Source: a virus. Taken from it: a stretch of 64,000 nt of DNA. Numbering within the stretch: the first letter of the stretch is position 1; every line of letters begins with the position of its first letter. Under the pieces are notes generated by a model. The model did not search any database and was not told where the DNA came from. It worked only from the letters and a program-made list of their open reading frames with translations. Shown one piece after another: positions 50,229-59,532 of the stretch. Position numbers and translations under genes: made by a program. The stretch lies in the IMG/VR virus record IMGVR_UViG_3300035158_000183, positions 62,001 to 126,000 of that record; one strand, written 5' to 3'.

Positions 50229-53200
50229 TACCTAACTCCCATCCTCTTGTGGGTTTCTCGCACTAATTCATCTCTAGAGTCAACGATTTCAATATCATAC
50301 TCATCCGGTCCTTTAGTAGCCAGACCACACCGCATCACCCTGCTGCCACTACCTCCATGGACCTTGGCTAGTGTTTCAGCATTCAGCTTGTGTATCATAA
50401 CATCTTCTAGCTCAGCACGGGCTTGCATATCTCGTATAAGGTCTTCATTAATATACGGTTTTCTAGCTAGGGCTCGCTTCCGAGCACCCCAAAGATCGAA
50501 CTCATGATGGTCGAGTCCGGCCATCTGCACATACTGAAGCTTAACATCCTCCATATCAACTGATGGACTATTATGATAGATTCCAATTGGAGAACAATAC
50601 ATGTGCTGGTCTTCAACTTCAAAATCGAGCACCGTGCCTTCGTATTGGGATCTTTCAATGGTCTCTACTCGATAAGCTATAAAGTTTTCACCTACTATAG
50701 CTGAAAGAGAAGAGCTAAGTGACTCTACTGCATATTGGGCTTTACCATTTCTCTTCTTTGGCCCATGCAAACTAGCAGGAATACCTTGTGCCTCATATAG
50801 CCGTTTGGCCATATAGCATAATTGTCTATTAGCAAGAATAAGTCTCCCCCGCTCATCTTTAGAAGCATCCCCTGTATTAAGGCCATCTAATAAAGCTGCT
50901 TGGCTCTTCTGAGTAATATTCTCTAACCAAGAAGGAGAATATTTTTGATCACAATATCTACCTACCCAATGATTAATAAGCCAACCGAAAATACTATTTG
51001 CTACTACTAAATATGCGCTTTCACTCTTAGGCTTCTTCTTAAATCTGATGATGCTATCTAATCCAAATTTATCTTTAATGATTTTTTGAGCTAATTCTAG
51101 AATTGGGACTTCATCTATATGCGCTGTAAACTGTACTCCTCTCATTCTGTCTCCAACAGCCCATGTGTTCCCTCCTGCTAAGTAATAGCCAATTAACCAA
51201 CAAGTAGCTTCATCTAATTTGATAAATCTATTGATTGGTTTAATTCTTCCTGTCTTCGGACGTAAAGTATCATCAAGTATCAGAGTATTGTTTGGAAAAC
51301 AATTAAGCTTACCAATATCTATTACTGGATCTTCATCAGTATGTTTTAGTAAAGGAATAGGCAAGTACGTATTTGTTGTAAGTTTACCTATAGGCATCCA
51401 TTTAGCAGAATAAGATTCATAATGCTTTGTAGTACAGAAATTACATTTCCACATTGTTGTTGCATGCGTGCATACAGATTCAGGCTTTAAATTGTATTTG
51501 CATCGTTCAGTCTGAATCCCAAGCACAATATGATTCTCTGTTGCTGCCATACAATAAACACTGTTGTGATGAGTTTTAACAATTATAATATCTTCATTTG
51601 TCTGTCTCTCAAAAACTTGTTTCACTTGGTTTTCTCCTTGCAAGGTAGTTAAAGACTGATCTAATTTTACGTCACTTGCATGGAGAATTCTACCATCTGA
51701 TGTTAAGATATCTTGTTTCGGAGGAACACACCACCCTAGCCAGTCTGCGCCTGGCAAGGAGTGGGTTTTGAAGTATTCCTTAGCCTTAAGTTCGCGTATC
51801 CATTCATCAAATGGGATCTTTCCATCTGTCTCGGCTCGCCACTGCTCTTCCATCTCCGGTGTGGCCCCGAAGCCTTCGGTCTTGCGCATAAGAGCAGTCG
51901 TAATTAGTGTCTGCTCATCTTCCTTGGTGGCTATACCCGCCTGCTCCTTAGCTCTAGCAGCTCCTGCTTCCTGTTGTAACCACTTGGACATATACAGCCG
52001 TTGTTCATTCTCAGGTATCAGGGACAGTATCTCCTCGCGCTCTTCTGGTGATCTGGCACCTGTGAAAGCAGCAAAGAAGTCACGCTCTCTGCGCGGCAAG
52101 GCCCTCATAGCAGCCACTGGTGACCCGAAGACGTCCAGCCCGAACATGGTCCGCTGCTGGAGTTCCTGTTCCTCCCTCACATCTGACCACCTATTATTGT
52201 GGCGCGCAATACGTTCTGCACGCTCTGCCTTCACCCAATCCAGCATATCGAAATATTCATTAATGTCACGACGTTGGCGAATTTGTTCAGGAATTCTGTT
52301 GAAACCTATAGCGTGTAGTGCCATGTCGGCTGCTGGCTGTAGAAAGTTCTCCACAGGACGATTCCAAAATGCTGCCTGGGTGCCAATAGCCTCTGAAGCT
52401 ATGTACTCCTCAATGGCTGATCGTTGTCTGATAAGCTTGGATGCCGGAGACATAGGCGTTAGATACTCCATAGGGGTCTCAATACCATGCAAGATAGTCT
52501 CGCTCATGCGTCCAGCCAAACGCTCAGCAGGAGTAAATCTTAGCTGCTCGAATTCATCGCGTAGCTCCTTGGCCTCGGCATACTTCTGCTCCGCCAGGAC
52601 TTGCCCGTAGTCCTGGTCGCCCATCATGGCTACAGCCTTCATGCGGCTGCCGCGCTTGGTCACATCATAGCGGCGGGACTCCATCTGAGGAGCCTTGATA
52701 GTAATCTTCTGCCCCTCAAAGTGCTCAGTGGCGAAGTCCATTGCCTTCTGCATGTTGGTGATGGCGCCCACGCCCTGCAGCTCGATAACCATGTCGCCGA
52801 ATTCTGCTGCCTTGATACGACGTGGATCTAAGACCTCTGTGACGGTGATATCCCTGGTGCCTAGTAGCTCTGGTCTGAAGCGATACTCAGTTATCTTGCG
52901 GCGCTGCTTCCTGGACTTGACCTGTTCCTCAACAGTTCTGACTAGCTGCTTATCTTGATCCGATAGCCTACCAAAGTTTCGCTTAGCCTTCTGTAGCGTC
53001 CACTTATATTCGTCTGACCACATAGCCACATCGCCCAGGATTTTAAGGCGGTGGACGAGTGGATACTCCTCTGGGTGGACCCCAGCTACCTCAGGATGCA
53101 GAGCCTCGTACCCAGGACCCGGCAGTCTGATTTCAGCTTCCTTGATCTTCTGGAATGGATTGCCATACTTCAGATCTAAGAAGTAGTCTTCGGGCATCCA

Positions 53201-56200
53201 GGACGGCATGGTATTCTTTAGAGGGTTATAGGTCTCAAGATAGCTTCTGGTGCGCGGAATAAAACGTCTCACTGGCTCCGAGTTGTGCAGAAGTAAATAA
53301 TCCCCAACAAAACAATGAGACTCTTCAACTTCTATATCAAAAACTTTAACTCCCGTGGCAGGCTCGGCTTTTACATTTCTAACTGAGTAATATAAAAACC
53401 CATCCTGAGTAAACTGCCTACCATTAGAGTGTTCGAAACTTTCTTCCCAATCATTGTCGAGAATAATGCGGCAATATCTATCATGTTGGTCTTTGCTAAA
53501 CTTAAGATAGGATCTAAGAGTTGGCTTGCGTTGTTCGCCCTGCGGATATTGATTGTTAGGTTTGGGAATTTCCAAGTAGTCATCTGTCACTGTGGCAAAT
53601 ACACCAAGTCTTGCCAGGACAATCCAAAGATCTCGCACTAGCCGATTAGACTTACTAGTAAACCCTCCTGAGTATTTCTCTTTATTACTCCACCCATCGC
53701 CACCAATTAAACCAGCAATTAGCTTAGGCAATAAAGAGATGGGCAGATCAATAAGCCACGCCAATTTCTTAGTGCCGGCATCGGTGCCGAATTGCTTAAG
53801 CCATCGTGCTAAAGGAATATTGTGTAGCCTTAAAGCACAACTTCCTTGTTCGGGTTTCGTAGATATGTTATAGCTAAATCCAAATCTGGCTGTGTATATT
53901 TCGCCCAAAATATGAGCTATATCCAGCTCTTCTAAAGCAAGAGTAAAAGTAATATCTCCAGCCTGTGGGTCAGCACTACCCTCAGCAATCCACCACCCCA
54001 CAAACCAAGCAAGATCACGACCGAATACAACCTTACGTGGAGTTCTTTTGGGAGAGTGCTTTTTCCGGTATGAATTTAATGCTTCCTTCGCATATTGATC
54101 GGGAACGATTTCTCTTAAATCTTTCCGAGACATAAGGGGATTATTCTCTAGTGCTTCTATAGCTTTGGCAAAATGTTTAGTGGCCCTAGAATAGATATAG
54201 TCGTCTGTCACCGTTGCTGTAGAAGCAGCGTAGGGACCAAAATCTATAGATATATCTTCGGAAGTAATACCACCGGGCAGCGGCATTACCACAAAATCAT
54301 TTGGCTCAATAGCATCAGCTCGAACCCATTGCCACGCAATCTCTGTGTCACACAATCCACAAACACTGCAATGTTTCTTAGGGCTATGTGGGGTGCATGG
54401 TCTGGCATGACTATCTCTACAGGGAATACGTTTATAAACAGCAACAGGGTGATTCCCCGTAACTCTTACCGTCTTATTACCAACCCTGGTATTGATAGTA
54501 ATCATCTGTTCGTCGGAGCCGCAGATCCTTTCAAAAACATTAAGTACTTGCTTTGTCTTCATACGGTGATCATAAACAGCATCACCTACTTGAATATCCT
54601 CGATGTTCTTCAGGCCATCCGGAGTAAAAACCTTCTCTCCGGCAGGTAAGCATGCACCTAGCGCACCACCCACATTGAGATGGCTCCATAGCCAGTACTC
54701 AGATCCGGTCTCCTTGCCCATGACGCCTAATGTTTGTAGGTTCTGGAAGAACTCCTCCCTACCCGTCATGGCATGCTCAATAGCTCCCTCAGCAAAACCG
54801 ACAAGACCTACAGCCTCACGTCTGCGGTACATAAGCTCGTTGAACAACTGGCTACCTTCTTCGGGTACTACCGGCGCTCCAGGACGCAAGCCCCCAAGCT
54901 CATACGCTGGCTCGGTTTCCTTGCGGACATCCGGTCGATGTACATACTCTCCCTCATCTAGCATCCATTCCTCAGGACGTATTAGCTTGCGAGGCTTGAG
55001 AGCTTTGCCCACTGTTGCCGCAACAAGAGGACCGAAAAATGGTACATCTTTACCGTAAGTGCCTGCAAGCGGGGCCGGCCGCTCATACTGATATTTTCTT
55101 TCGTAGTGGTACTTCCACTCGTCTGACCCGAACAGGGCCTTTAATGGATGGAGCCATGGGTCGTGTTCCCACTTCTCTTCTTCAGTACCATACATGCCCT
55201 TCTGGAATGCTCTGGTCCGCAACCTCTCCATGAAGTGAGGGCGGTAGTATTCTATGCGGCCACCCTCGTAAGGAGTAGAATTGTGCACCAAGAATGTACC
55301 CGCCTGGAATAGATGATCCGGGTGATCTACTTCGAAGTCATAGACAATATCATCATAATCTTCTGTTTCTATCGCGCAAATAACAGAGTAAAGTTTAGAA
55401 TTACAAACTTTATAGAAATATGGAATCCTACCTGGAGTCCACTTGATCCTATGCCTCCCCCTATAATCATTCTTCTCAAACTTACAAAGATAAGGATATT
55501 CTCCTAAGTTTAACAATATAGAGAATATTGCATCAAGAAGCCCTCGTCTACAAGAAGAGATAACACAGGTTCTTTGATCTAGATGTCCATCTCCACGCCG
55601 ATAACCCTCAACCAATTGTTCTTTAAAAGCTTTTGGTGCAGACATAAATACTTGTGGAAATATTTTGTCTTGTTGGCGCTCGCTATTATAAAACAGCTCA
55701 AAGAACATTCTGGCAAGCAAAGAACTGCAGATCCTTACGACCCAACAGCCTTCGTTTGTTTTCTTCTTGCCTTTCTTAAACCTTACTGTTGGTGTAATGC
55801 CAAATTCTTTCTCAGATATAGAGACAACATCATCAACTATCCATCGTTCTGATTTAGCGTGAACAGTTTCTATCATGTGGGGAATATCATTCTTATAAGA
55901 AATATTGCCTTCTGCTAAGAAGTAACCGAATAGACGGCCTAGTTCTGGTGTTAATGTTACAACTCTAGGGATTGAAGCCCCCCTAGATCTTTGAACCTTG
56001 CCACTATACCAATTCTTCTGTGCGGGGAGAAGAATATCTTCACAGATTAAGAAAAGACCAGTCTTTATCAAATCTTCAGAAATAAGCTCAGTTGATGTTT
56101 CCTTTAGCTGTGGGATAGGTATCTCTACTCTGTCGTTTACTCGAAGCCCTTTCGCTTCTACTTCAACAATTTCTTCTCCTCTAAGAACCGGAACCTTATG

Positions 56201-58060
56201 ATTCCCTGTTAGCTTGGTCTCTGTAATCCAACTAGCTCTTGTTTTGAATTTGATAATATTACCAGAAAACTTTCTTGTAAATATATTGACGACCTTAGCC
56301 TCTTCGCCATCTCTGCCTATTAAGACATCACCAATACGAACTTCATGGGCTTCCTTAAATGTTCCGGCATAACACATTGGAATCATTGAGGAATTCGCCA
56401 AGCACCTCCCGAACTCCCACCACCTACCCTTCCTGATGGGCACTTCCTTCTCACCAGAGTAAATTGCCTCCAGCTCCTCGGAAGTCTCAGTAGTACCCAG
56501 CAAGTTGAGTCCAGGTATAGCCGCCATTAGATTGCCAGAAAGCAGTCCCATGCCAGTGCTAAGGGCGCCCCAGGCTGCCACTCCACCTAGAAACCCTAGA
56601 GCCATTGGGTGCCTAGCCTTAGCAAGCAATCTACCCCCGGGTAGTTTCTTGACAGCTTTACCCAGCTTAGACTCCCATACGGCGTCAGCTATCTTATCAA
56701 CATGTTCTTTACGCAGATCTTCAGTAATATCTGCGAAGGCACGCTCGGGGCCTGCTGCGTGGCGTTGCCGAACTGCTGCACCCAATAAACCACCATAGCC
56801 GGCCAGGCCCCCCGCCAGCATACCTACGCCACCGAACCCTACGGCAGTCTTAAGGGATACCAGCCCAGGTGTCACAGCTTCCTGTTCTCGCAATGATTCT
56901 GATAGACCCAAAGCTTCTGATGCTCTTGCCCGTGCAAGGTTCAAATCAGTAAACATAGAAGCGACGCCGTAGAATAGACCTTCATCAAATCTAGGGGCTA
57001 GGGCCGTATAGAGACCGGTTGCCGCCCCAATAGCCAGACCAGCAGGTCTAAACATTTGTCCTGGTCGCTTGAACAGAAAGGCGCCAGCTGCGGCACCACC
57101 GGCAGTACCAAGGGCTGGTGCCCAAGCACTACCTTCCGCCCTCAAATAATCGTAATATTCTAGACCCTTATACGCAGCGGCCAGTCCTAAACCTTTCATC
57201 ATATACCGGCCGGCCATCTGCATAGCAGAGCCAGGCTGGACCTTCATGCTGCTGACCACAGGTATACGATTTAGGATAGGAAACACCTCGAACGGCTTCG
57301 AGAGTAGCATGTTAAGACGGCCCGCCGTAGTAGCCGCCTTGGCACGCATCAGCTTCCCAAGTATTTCACCCTTAGCCACTCGGCGCTGCATCTTCTCACT
57401 GAGCTGTATATCTTTACCAAAAATCCTAATCTTCTCGCGGAACTTGGCTCCCAATATCAGCTTGCGACGTCTCTCCGAAGGAGCCATCTCATCCAGCCAC
57501 TCCTTGTAGTCTATCGGGAGATCTAGCATCTCATATTCGCTTCTTAATAGAGCCTCATTGAGTGACTGATATTCTCCTAGTTTGGTCTTGCTAAGCCGTG
57601 CGTAGTAGTCGGCAATGGCAGAACCCTTCTGAGTGCCTGCAGTGATCTGCAGCCCCATCCCGATAGCTTTACTCTCGCGCGTTACATCACCAAATATCGC
57701 ACCGGTACGCTCCATCGTCAGACCGCCACCTGTACCAAAGATATTTCGGAGATATCCTCCGTACTGGCCTGCAGCCTTCAGCTGGGCCTCTGGCAGATCT
57801 ATTCTAGACCAGGTTTCTAGGGGCGATAGGAACTCAGAGATACGGAAGGTTCTGAGTATAGCTGCAGGGAAGGCTGTCTCGGCTGTTCTAATTCCCTGTA
57901 GGTAAACATCCCACAGTCTCCCGCCACCGTAAGGTATAAATCCAGACGCCATTATACCTGCACTAGCGAATCCCAGTTTAGCTAGCGGGGATAGTGTCTC
58001 GCTTGGTTGTGGGGGCTGTGGCCCGAAGGCTGTTATCGGATCAGCTGGCAATAATTTCAC
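50228..58060 (-). CDS. Tape-measure-like virion protein interrupted by three inteins (2610 aa precursor, 1391 aa spliced)
   Basis: The start is GTG at 58060 in a GTGA overlap with the preceding gene. Position directly after two chaperone-like genes, great length, helical character and several hydrophobic segments (residues ~290-550) support a tape measure. Three inteins occupy residues 553-927, 1137-1593 and 2111-2497, each starting with Cys, ending in His-Asn and followed by Ser. Removing them joins W-W-E-F-G-R to S-T-P-Y-E-G-G, G-A-L-G-A to S-E-P-V-R-R and D-W-L-G-W to S-P-S-V-D, giving 1391 residues. Inteins usually sit in conserved motifs, so these junctions should be functionally important. 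The tape measure sets tail length and helps DNA or proteins enter the cell. The family is inferred from position. Confidence 0.75.
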   Translation of the reverse strand: MKLLPADPITAFGPQPPQPSETLSPLAKLGFASAGIMASGFIPYGGGRLWDVYLQGIRTAETAFPAAILRTFRISEFLSPLETWSRIDLPEAQLKAAGQYGGYLRNIFGTGGGLTMERTGAIFGDVTRESKAIGMGLQITAGTQKGSAIADYYARLSKTKLGEYQSLNEALLRSEYEMLDLPIDYKEWLDEMAPSERRRKLILGAKFREKIRIFGKDIQLSEKMQRRVAKGEILGKLMRAKAATTAGRLNMLLSKPFEVFPILNRIPVVSSMKVQPGSAMQMAGRYMMKGLGLAAAYKGLEYYDYLRAEGSAWAPALGTAGGAAAGAFLFKRPGQMFRPAGLAIGAATGLYTALAPRFDEGLFYGVASMFTDLNLARARASEALGLSESLREQEAVTPGLVSLKTAVGFGGVGMLAGGLAGYGGLLGAAVRQRHAAGPERAFADITEDLRKEHVDKIADAVWESKLGKAVKKLPGGRLLAKARHPMALGFLGGVAAWGALSTGMGLLSGNLMAAIPGLNLLGTTETSEELEAIYSGEKEVPIRKGRWWEFGRCLANSSMIPMCYAGTFKEAHEVRIGDVLIGRDGEEAKVVNIFTRKFSGNIIKFKTRASWITETKLTGNHKVPVLRGEEIVEVEAKGLRVNDRVEIPIPQLKETSTELISEDLIKTGLFLICEDILLPAQKNWYSGKVQRSRGASIPRVVTLTPELGRLFGYFLAEGNISYKNDIPHMIETVHAKSERWIVDDVVSISEKEFGITPTVRFKKGKKKTNEGCWVVRICSSLLARMFFELFYNSERQQDKIFPQVFMSAPKAFKEQLVEGYRRGDGHLDQRTCVISSCRRGLLDAIFSILLNLGEYPYLCKFEKNDYRGRHRIKWTPGRIPYFYKVCNSKLYSVICAIETEDYDDIVYDFEVDHPDHLFQAGTFLVHNSTPYEGGRIEYYRPHFMERLRTRAFQKGMYGTEEEKWEHDPWLHPLKALFGSDEWKYHYERKYQYERPAPLAGTYGKDVPFFGPLVAATVGKALKPRKLIRPEEWMLDEGEYVHRPDVRKETEPAYELGGLRPGAPVVPEEGSQLFNELMYRRREAVGLVGFAEGAIEHAMTGREEFFQNLQTLGVMGKETGSEYWLWSHLNVGGALGACLPAGEKVFTPDGLKNIEDIQVGDAVYDHRMKTKQVLNVFERICGSDEQMITINTRVGNKTVRVTGNHPVAVYKRIPCRDSHARPCTPHSPKKHCSVCGLCDTEIAWQWVRADAIEPNDFVVMPLPGGITSEDISIDFGPYAASTATVTDDYIYSRATKHFAKAIEALENNPLMSRKDLREIVPDQYAKEALNSYRKKHSPKRTPRKVVFGRDLAWFVGWWIAEGSADPQAGDITFTLALEELDIAHILGEIYTARFGFSYNISTKPEQGSCALRLHNIPLARWLKQFGTDAGTKKLAWLIDLPISLLPKLIAGLIGGDGWSNKEKYSGGFTSKSNRLVRDLWIVLARLGVFATVTDDYLEIPKPNNQYPQGEQRKPTLRSYLKFSKDQHDRYCRIILDNDWEESFEHSNGRQFTQDGFLYYSVRNVKAEPATGVKVFDIEVEESHCFVGDYLLLHNSEPVRRFIPRTRSYLETYNPLKNTMPSWMPEDYFLDLKYGNPFQKIKEAEIRLPGPGYEALHPEVAGVHPEEYPLVHRLKILGDVAMWSDEYKWTLQKAKRNFGRLSDQDKQLVRTVEEQVKSRKQRRKITEYRFRPELLGTRDITVTEVLDPRRIKAAEFGDMVIELQGVGAITNMQKAMDFATEHFEGQKITIKAPQMESRRYDVTKRGSRMKAVAMMGDQDYGQVLAEQKYAEAKELRDEFEQLRFTPAERLAGRMSETILHGIETPMEYLTPMSPASKLIRQRSAIEEYIASEAIGTQAAFWNRPVENFLQPAADMALHAIGFNRIPEQIRQRRDINEYFDMLDWVKAERAERIARHNNRWSDVREEQELQQRTMFGLDVFGSPVAAMRALPRRERDFFAAFTGARSPEEREEILSLIPENEQRLYMSKWLQQEAGAARAKEQAGIATKEDEQTLITTALMRKTEGFGATPEMEEQWRAETDGKIPFDEWIRELKAKEYFKTHSLPGADWLGWCVPPKQDILTSDGRILHASDVKLDQSLTTLQGENQVKQVFERQTNEDIIIVKTHHNSVYCMAATENHIVLGIQTERCKYNLKPESVCTHATTMWKCNFCTTKHYESYSAKWMPIGKLTTNTYLPIPLLKHTDEDPVIDIGKLNCFPNNTLILDDTLRPKTGRIKPINRFIKLDEATCWLIGYYLAGGNTWAVGDRMRGVQFTAHIDEVPILELAQKIIKDKFGLDSIIRFKKKPKSESAYLVVANSIFGWLINHWVGRYCDQKYSPSWLENITQKSQAALLDGLNTGDASKDERGRLILANRQLCYMAKRLYEAQGIPASLHGPKKRNGKAQYAVESLSSSLSAIVGENFIAYRVETIERSQYEGTVLDFEVEDQHMYCSPIGIYHNSPSVDMEDVKLQYVQMAGLDHHEFDLWGARKRALARKPYINEDLIRDMQARAELEDVMIHKLNAETLAKVHGGSGSRVMRCGLATKGPDEYDIEIVDSRDELVRETHKRMGVR
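50570..51730 (-). mobile_element. Intein 3 in the tape-measure protein (387 aa, degenerate homing endonuclease)
   Basis: Starts at Cys2111 (C-V-P-P-K-Q-D-I-L), has a block B T-E-N-H, ends in G-I-Y-H-N before Ser2498. The endonuclease blocks are C-W-L-I-G-Y-Y-L-A-G-G and L-L-D-G-L-N-T-G-D-A; the first lacks the acidic residue expected before the last Gly, so cutting is probably lost while splicing residues remain. A four-Cys cluster (E-R-C, S-V-C, K-C-N-F-C) follows block B. The DNA is visibly more A/T-rich than the flanking exteins. Confidence 0.85.
53282..54652 (-). mobile_element. Intein 2 in the tape-measure protein (457 aa, LAGLIDADG endonuclease)
   Basis: Starts at Cys1137 (C-L-P-A-G-E-K-V-F-T), has block B V-T-G-N-H, endonuclease blocks F-V-G-W-W-I-A-E-G and L-I-A-G-L-I-G-G-D-G with both acidic residues present, and ends F-V-G-D-Y-L-L-L-H-N before Ser1594. 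A Cys/His-rich insertion (C-R-D-S-H, C-T-P-H, H-C-S-V-C-G-L-C) after block B may bind zinc. Splicing and homing both look intact. Confidence 0.9.
55280..56404 (-). mobile_element. Intein 1 in the tape-measure protein (375 aa, LAGLIDADG endonuclease)
   Basis: Starts at Cys553 (C-L-A-N-S-S-M-I-P), block A ends R-I-G-D-V-L-I, block B is L-T-G-N-H, endonuclease blocks are L-F-G-Y-F-L-A-E-G and L-V-E-G-Y-R-R-G-D-G, and the C-terminus is V-Y-D-F-E-V-D-H-P-D-H then F-L-V-H-N before Ser928. All standard splicing residues are present and both endonuclease acids are kept. It sits inside a W-W-E-F-G-R/S-T-P-Y-E-G-G motif of the extein. Confidence 0.9.
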
Positions 58061-58773
58061 CTGCCTCGGCGATACATTTTGCGCTTAAATTCCAGCTCTT
58101 GCTGTCTGGCACGCTGGATAGCTTCTTCTCTAATCTTCTGCATACGTGCTCTACCCTCAGGATCTTCGTCGGCCGGCCTATCAAACTCTTGATATGCTTC
58201 GGTATCTTGCCTAAGCACATCTTCTACCAGATATGGCTTCTCCACCTCATCCTCAGGCTTCTGAAATGCATGTTCTTCTTCTATTATACCGCGATCTAAC
58301 AGGACTTTCTCGGCTTGGATGAAGTTATAGACTAGCTGTTGATAGTTGAGGCTGTCCAGAGATTCGAATGTATATCCAGCAAATACAATGCAGATTACAC
58401 GCTTCATGTAATCGGCAGTAACATTCAGCTGTTTCCGGTAGGTCTTGTATAGCTCTTCGGTATAATCTTGAGAATCAACATCTACACCTGACAAAAACAG
58501 TGCAAGCCTGGCAGTGGTCTCTGAGATGCCTGCCGGTAACTGATTGAAATTCTTCTCAGTTTGCCACTCATTCTCGACTATCTGCTCGAAGATACTATCA
58601 TATATAGCACTTTTCAGGCTAACCTTGGGGGCCATATCCAGAAGCAAGGCATATTGGCTGGCCTGCTTTATAGATGGCAGACGGAAGATAACCTCTACAC
58701 CCTCTACTTCGAAGGCATACAGGTCTTCGGATTTCTTCTGGATTGCCTCCAGGGCCCGCGTGAGACCATCCAT
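58057..58773 (-). CDS. Probable tail assembly chaperone 2 (238 aa)
   Basis: The gene lies between a 246-residue partner and the tape measure, the usual place of tail assembly chaperones. The product has an N-terminal helix with V-E-V-I-F-R-L-P-S-I, a helical core (A-R-L-A-L-F-L-S-G-V) and a long, highly charged C-terminal tail rich in Arg/Glu/Gln. This matches the small two-gene chaperone sets that bind the tape measure in myoviruses. The ribosome site is weak, so the gene is probably translated by coupling from the stop three bases upstream. No slippery site was found at the junction, so a frameshift fusion is not supported. Confidence 0.6.
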   Translation of the reverse strand: MDGLTRALEAIQKKSEDLYAFEVEGVEVIFRLPSIKQASQYALLLDMAPKVSLKSAIYDSIFEQIVENEWQTEKNFNQLPAGISETTARLALFLSGVDVDSQDYTEELYKTYRKQLNVTADYMKRVICIVFAGYTFESLDSLNYQQLVYNFIQAEKVLLDRGIIEEEHAFQKPEDEVEKPYLVEDVLRQDTEAYQEFDRPADEDPEGRARMQKIREEAIQRARQQELEFKRKMYRRGR

Positions 58774-58776
58774 CGG

Positions 58777-59517
58777 CTACATCTTGATAGTCATCTGGGC
58801 GACGAACCCTGGCTCCAGGAATAGACTCTGGAGACGGACCTGCTGGACAACCATCCCCATAGCACCAGCGGGTAGTGCCGCTCGCTGTACAGGATCCATC
58901 CCAGGCCACAGGACACACTTATCAAAGATCATTTCTTCGACCTGATGCTCCTGCATCTCGTTGAATCGCGGGTTTGCGTTGATCTGAATCCACTCCTGGC
59001 GCTTCAGATAACGGTAAATAAACACATGATTCTCGATGTTTAGCAGGAATACGTCCCCATGCATACGCTTCCACTCCATTATTGCCTGTGGACCTGGAGC
59101 ATTGGGATTGATTTGCTTCAGCCTCTCACAGATAGCCTTGACTCTCTCCACAGGGTCCTCTGGGAAGTCCTCAGGCGGCTCCTGGGGAGATGTAGTCGCT
59201 GGTGCGACCTCTGAAGCCTCCGGCATCTGTGGGACGGCTGTAGCGGTCTCTGGGGCCGCTGGGGGAACCTCAGGGACTGCTGCAGGCGGAGCGTTATTAG
59301 CTTCCGCATCAGCTACCTGCTCGGCCGTGAGCATACCGGCACCGCCGCCGAATCCAGCTGCACTCATAGCAGCCTTGTCCGCACCCATGTCAAAGGGCTT
59401 GTCGTCGCCATAGACCTCACTGAAAGACTTCTTGCCAGCCTTCATCATCTTCTCGGCCTTACGGGCGAGTTCCTGCTCTCGTGGCCCTACCGCCACTTTG
59501 CGTTTCTGTTTAGTCAT
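58777..59517 (-). CDS. Probable tail assembly chaperone 1 (246 aa)
   Basis: A CAAGGAG site precedes the ATG. Residues 1-60 are basic and polar, residues 70-125 are low-complexity Ala/Pro/Glu/Thr-rich, and residues 125-246 form a helical domain (V-E-R-V-K-A-I-C-E-R-L, H-V-F-I-Y-R-Y-L-K-R-Q-E-W). It follows the last tube-like gene and precedes the second chaperone-like gene. The Pro/Ala linker is unusual for this role. The assignment rests on gene order and overall shape. Confidence 0.55.
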   Translation of the reverse strand: MTKQKRKVAVGPREQELARKAEKMMKAGKKSFSEVYGDDKPFDMGADKAAMSAAGFGGGAGMLTAEQVADAEANNAPPAAVPEVPPAAPETATAVPQMPEASEVAPATTSPQEPPEDFPEDPVERVKAICERLKQINPNAPGPQAIMEWKRMHGDVFLLNIENHVFIYRYLKRQEWIQINANPRFNEMQEHQVEEMIFDKCVLWPGMDPVQRAALPAGAMGMVVQQVRLQSLFLEPGFVAQMTIKM

Positions 59518-59532
59518 GTTGTAACTCCTTGG

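Noticed and set aside
58057-59517. Programmed frameshift joining the two chaperone-like genes
   Set aside because: No slippery heptamer was seen near the end of the first gene and the second has its own start three bases after the stop.
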